Positions 62,902 through 64,000 of a DNA stretch of 64,000 nucleotides are shown piece after piece (within the stretch, counting starts at the first letter, position 1; every line of letters starts with the position of its first letter). A program made the translations under genes and the position numbers. This DNA comes from Actibacterium lipolyticum (GTDB lineage: Bacteria > Pseudomonadota > Alphaproteobacteria > Rhodobacterales > Rhodobacteraceae): contig NZ_FXYE01000001.1 of assembly GCF_900184935.1 (NCBI RefSeq), positions 930,001-994,000 on the forward strand. Reading direction: 5' to 3'. The notes beneath the pieces were generated by a model that searched no databases, was not told the DNA's origin, and saw only the letters and a list, made by a program, of their open reading frames with translations.

Positions 62902-63384
62902 ATGACCGAGGTACTTGCCACCGTTTCTGCTTCTGCGCCGCGCCGTCTTGTCGGCGTGTCGGTGCTTTTACTTCTGGGCGGGCTGTTGATCTATCTCGCT
63001 TTGGCGCGCCCACACGAATCCTTGGGCTGGCAAGTCTTTCTGTTGATTTTCGGGGCGATTGTTTTGTGGGTGGCTGAAACGATGCGCCGTGCAACCTCGC
63101 ATACGCTGACGCTGACAGAAGATGGTATCACCGCTTCGGATGGGCAGCTTCTGGCGCGGATCGAAGATATCGATACGGTCGTGCGTGGAACTTTTGCGAT
63201 GAAGCCATCGCATGGCTTTGTTCTTAAGCTTAAATCACCAATGGGGCGGGTGTGGGCGCCCGGTCTTTGGTGGCGTTTTGGCCGCCGTGTCGGGGTAGGG
63301 GGCGTAACCGGCGCTGGTCAGACAAAGTTTATGGCCGAGATGCTGACCCTCATGTTGATGGAAAAGAAAAAAGCGGGGTCGTAA
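62902..63384 (+). CDS. Two-helix membrane protein of unknown function
   Basis: The 160-residue protein has two hydrophobic segments (about 14-33 and 41-58) and then a soluble domain of about 100 residues with strand-rich pattern (HTLTLTEDGITASDGQLLARI). This resembles bacterial PH-like membrane proteins, but I cannot name a family. It is preceded by AGGAG and followed by a strong bidirectional terminator. Confidence 0.78.
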   Translation: MTEVLATVSASAPRRLVGVSVLLLLGGLLIYLALARPHESLGWQVFLLIFGAIVLWVAETMRRATSHTLTLTEDGITASDGQLLARIEDIDTVVRGTFAMKPSHGFVLKLKSPMGRVWAPGLWWRFGRRVGVGGVTGAGQTKFMAEMLTLMLMEKKKAGS

Positions 63385-63395
63385 CCCCGCTTTTT
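63368..63395. terminator. Bidirectional intrinsic terminator
   Basis: AAAAAGCGGGGT and ACCCCGCTTTTT form a 12-bp stem with loop CGTA. The A-run and T-run give a U-tract in both directions, serving both the membrane-protein gene and the convergent TadE-like gene. The left arm overlaps the end of the membrane-protein gene. Confidence 0.85.
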
Positions 63396-63419
63396 CATAT
63401 TGATCTGCTGTCTAGGTGA

Positions 63420-63998
63420 TCAGGCATTTGGATCCCACGGGATTTGCGGGAGGAACCGCGGCCGGGTGACAATCACGTTGTCAAAATCCGTCGGGTCCAC
63501 AATGCCAACTTGCCACGCAGGGTCATAGTCGATGAAGGTTTCCGCCAAGATGACCCAGTCGCCCTTGGCCATCACGGGAATGTATTTTTGGTAAGCGTCG
63601 AGGTCACCATCAGAAAGTGGCGCCAGATCACCGGTGCCTTCGGACCAGCTGCGGACAAGCTCTCGTGAGGTGCTGCCAGCTTCGCAGTCGTCGTTACACT
63701 TAACCATTGTGACGCGAATTTTAGAGCCGGTGCCATGGCCCGCCGTCAGATACCCATAAACGTTATCCAGACCTTGGATGTAGTTCGGCCCGGCGCTTGC
63801 CAATTCGCGGCTAAGCATATCGCTGATGGTGTAGGCGGCTTTCAAGTTTACGTTGCGTGCCTGATAGGCGTCAAAAAACACCAAGCTGCCAACGTACCAC
63901 CAAACCAACACTGGCATGGCCAGCACGGCTTCTGCGGTGATCAAGCCGCTTTCATCGGACCGGAAACGAGCAATCGCGTTCTTCAGAGTGTTAAACAT
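63420..63998 (-). CDS. TadE-like pseudopilin or pilus assembly protein
   Basis: The 192-residue protein has a short basic N-terminus, then the ESGLITAEAVLAMPVLVWW segment and a single membrane helix, matching the TadE/TadG start where a conserved Glu follows the cleavage region. The rest is an exported domain with a cysteine pair (CNDDC near residue 102). Such proteins belong to the Flp/Tad adhesion pilus. It begins two bases from the window edge, and further tad genes may lie outside. Confidence 0.82.
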   Translation of the reverse strand: MFNTLKNAIARFRSDESGLITAEAVLAMPVLVWWYVGSLVFFDAYQARNVNLKAAYTISDMLSRELASAGPNYIQGLDNVYGYLTAGHGTGSKIRVTMVKCNDDCEAGSTSRELVRSWSEGTGDLAPLSDGDLDAYQKYIPVMAKGDWVILAETFIDYDPAWQVGIVDPTDFDNVIVTRPRFLPQIPWDPNA

Positions 63999-64000
63999 CT

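Noticed and set aside
1-64000. CRISPR arrays, insertion sequences, prophage genes, integrases
   Set aside because: I looked for regularly spaced repeats, transposase or phage-like products and terminal repeats and saw none.

Overview
The window looks like chromosome from a marine Roseobacter-type alphaproteobacterium (Rhodobacteraceae). The evidence is the high GC content, the dense operons with ATGA/GTGA overlaps, the many TRAP and ABC transporters, a PleD next to a DUF3572 gene, an H-NOX/GGDEF pair, a fused carnitine dehydrogenase/thioesterase, and an eccentric archaeal/eukaryote-like MetRS. This placement is inference from gene content only. I saw no insertion sequence, prophage or CRISPR array. 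No gap between genes exceeds about 260 bases.

Layout. 1-10 kb: an edge-truncated class 3 lipase, a class III aminotransferase divergent from an RpiR regulator, a TAXI-type TRAP transporter with its universal stress protein, then a crotonase and metG. 10-18 kb: a DsrE-like periplasmic protein, an aldo/keto reductase, a carnitine breakdown operon (BKACE, lipocalin-like lipoprotein, carnitine 3-dehydrogenase-thioesterase), an XRE regulator, a desaturase, an EamA exporter, a NUDIX hydrolase and a DUF983 protein. 18-30 kb: an EF-hand protein with an ECF sigma factor, putative anti-sigma factor and Spy-like sensor; PleD; DUF3572; MarR; a HAD phosphatase; an MttB-family methyltransferase; DUF4153; an H-NOX-like protein with an HNOBA-GGDEF cyclase; an AraC regulator.

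30-41 kb is an amide/urea module. A hybrid histidine kinase whose sensor is a whole NCS1 transporter, plus a LuxR-type response regulator, faces a five-gene branched-chain/urea-type ABC transporter, formamidase (fmdA) and fmdB. A 20-bp palindrome lies in the divergent promoter region.

41-55.5 kb is a large polyol module. A SorC regulator heads a leftward operon (PfkB kinase, GatZ-family protein, two SDR dehydrogenases) and faces a rightward nine-gene operon (sugar-alcohol ABC transporter, a small membrane protein, a zinc polyol dehydrogenase, a HAD phosphatase, mannitol 2-dehydrogenase, xylulokinase). Together these can oxidise several polyols to ketoses and feed xylulose-5-P and, by inference, fructose-6-P via tagatose-6-P.

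55.7-64 kb is mostly housekeeping: tRNA-Glu, a frameshifted P-loop kinase, recJ, glpX, hom, a small lipoprotein, TetR, an EEP-family protein, a membrane protein and a TadE-like pseudopilin.

The points most worth a second look are the NCS1-fused kinase with its nine-cysteine segment, the H-NOX-like protein that appears to lack the proximal histidine, the tagatose-type branch inside the polyol cluster, an SD-sequestering hairpin before the carnitine operon, hairpins after all three solute-binding-protein genes, paired operators before RpiR, and a one-base P-loop frameshift.
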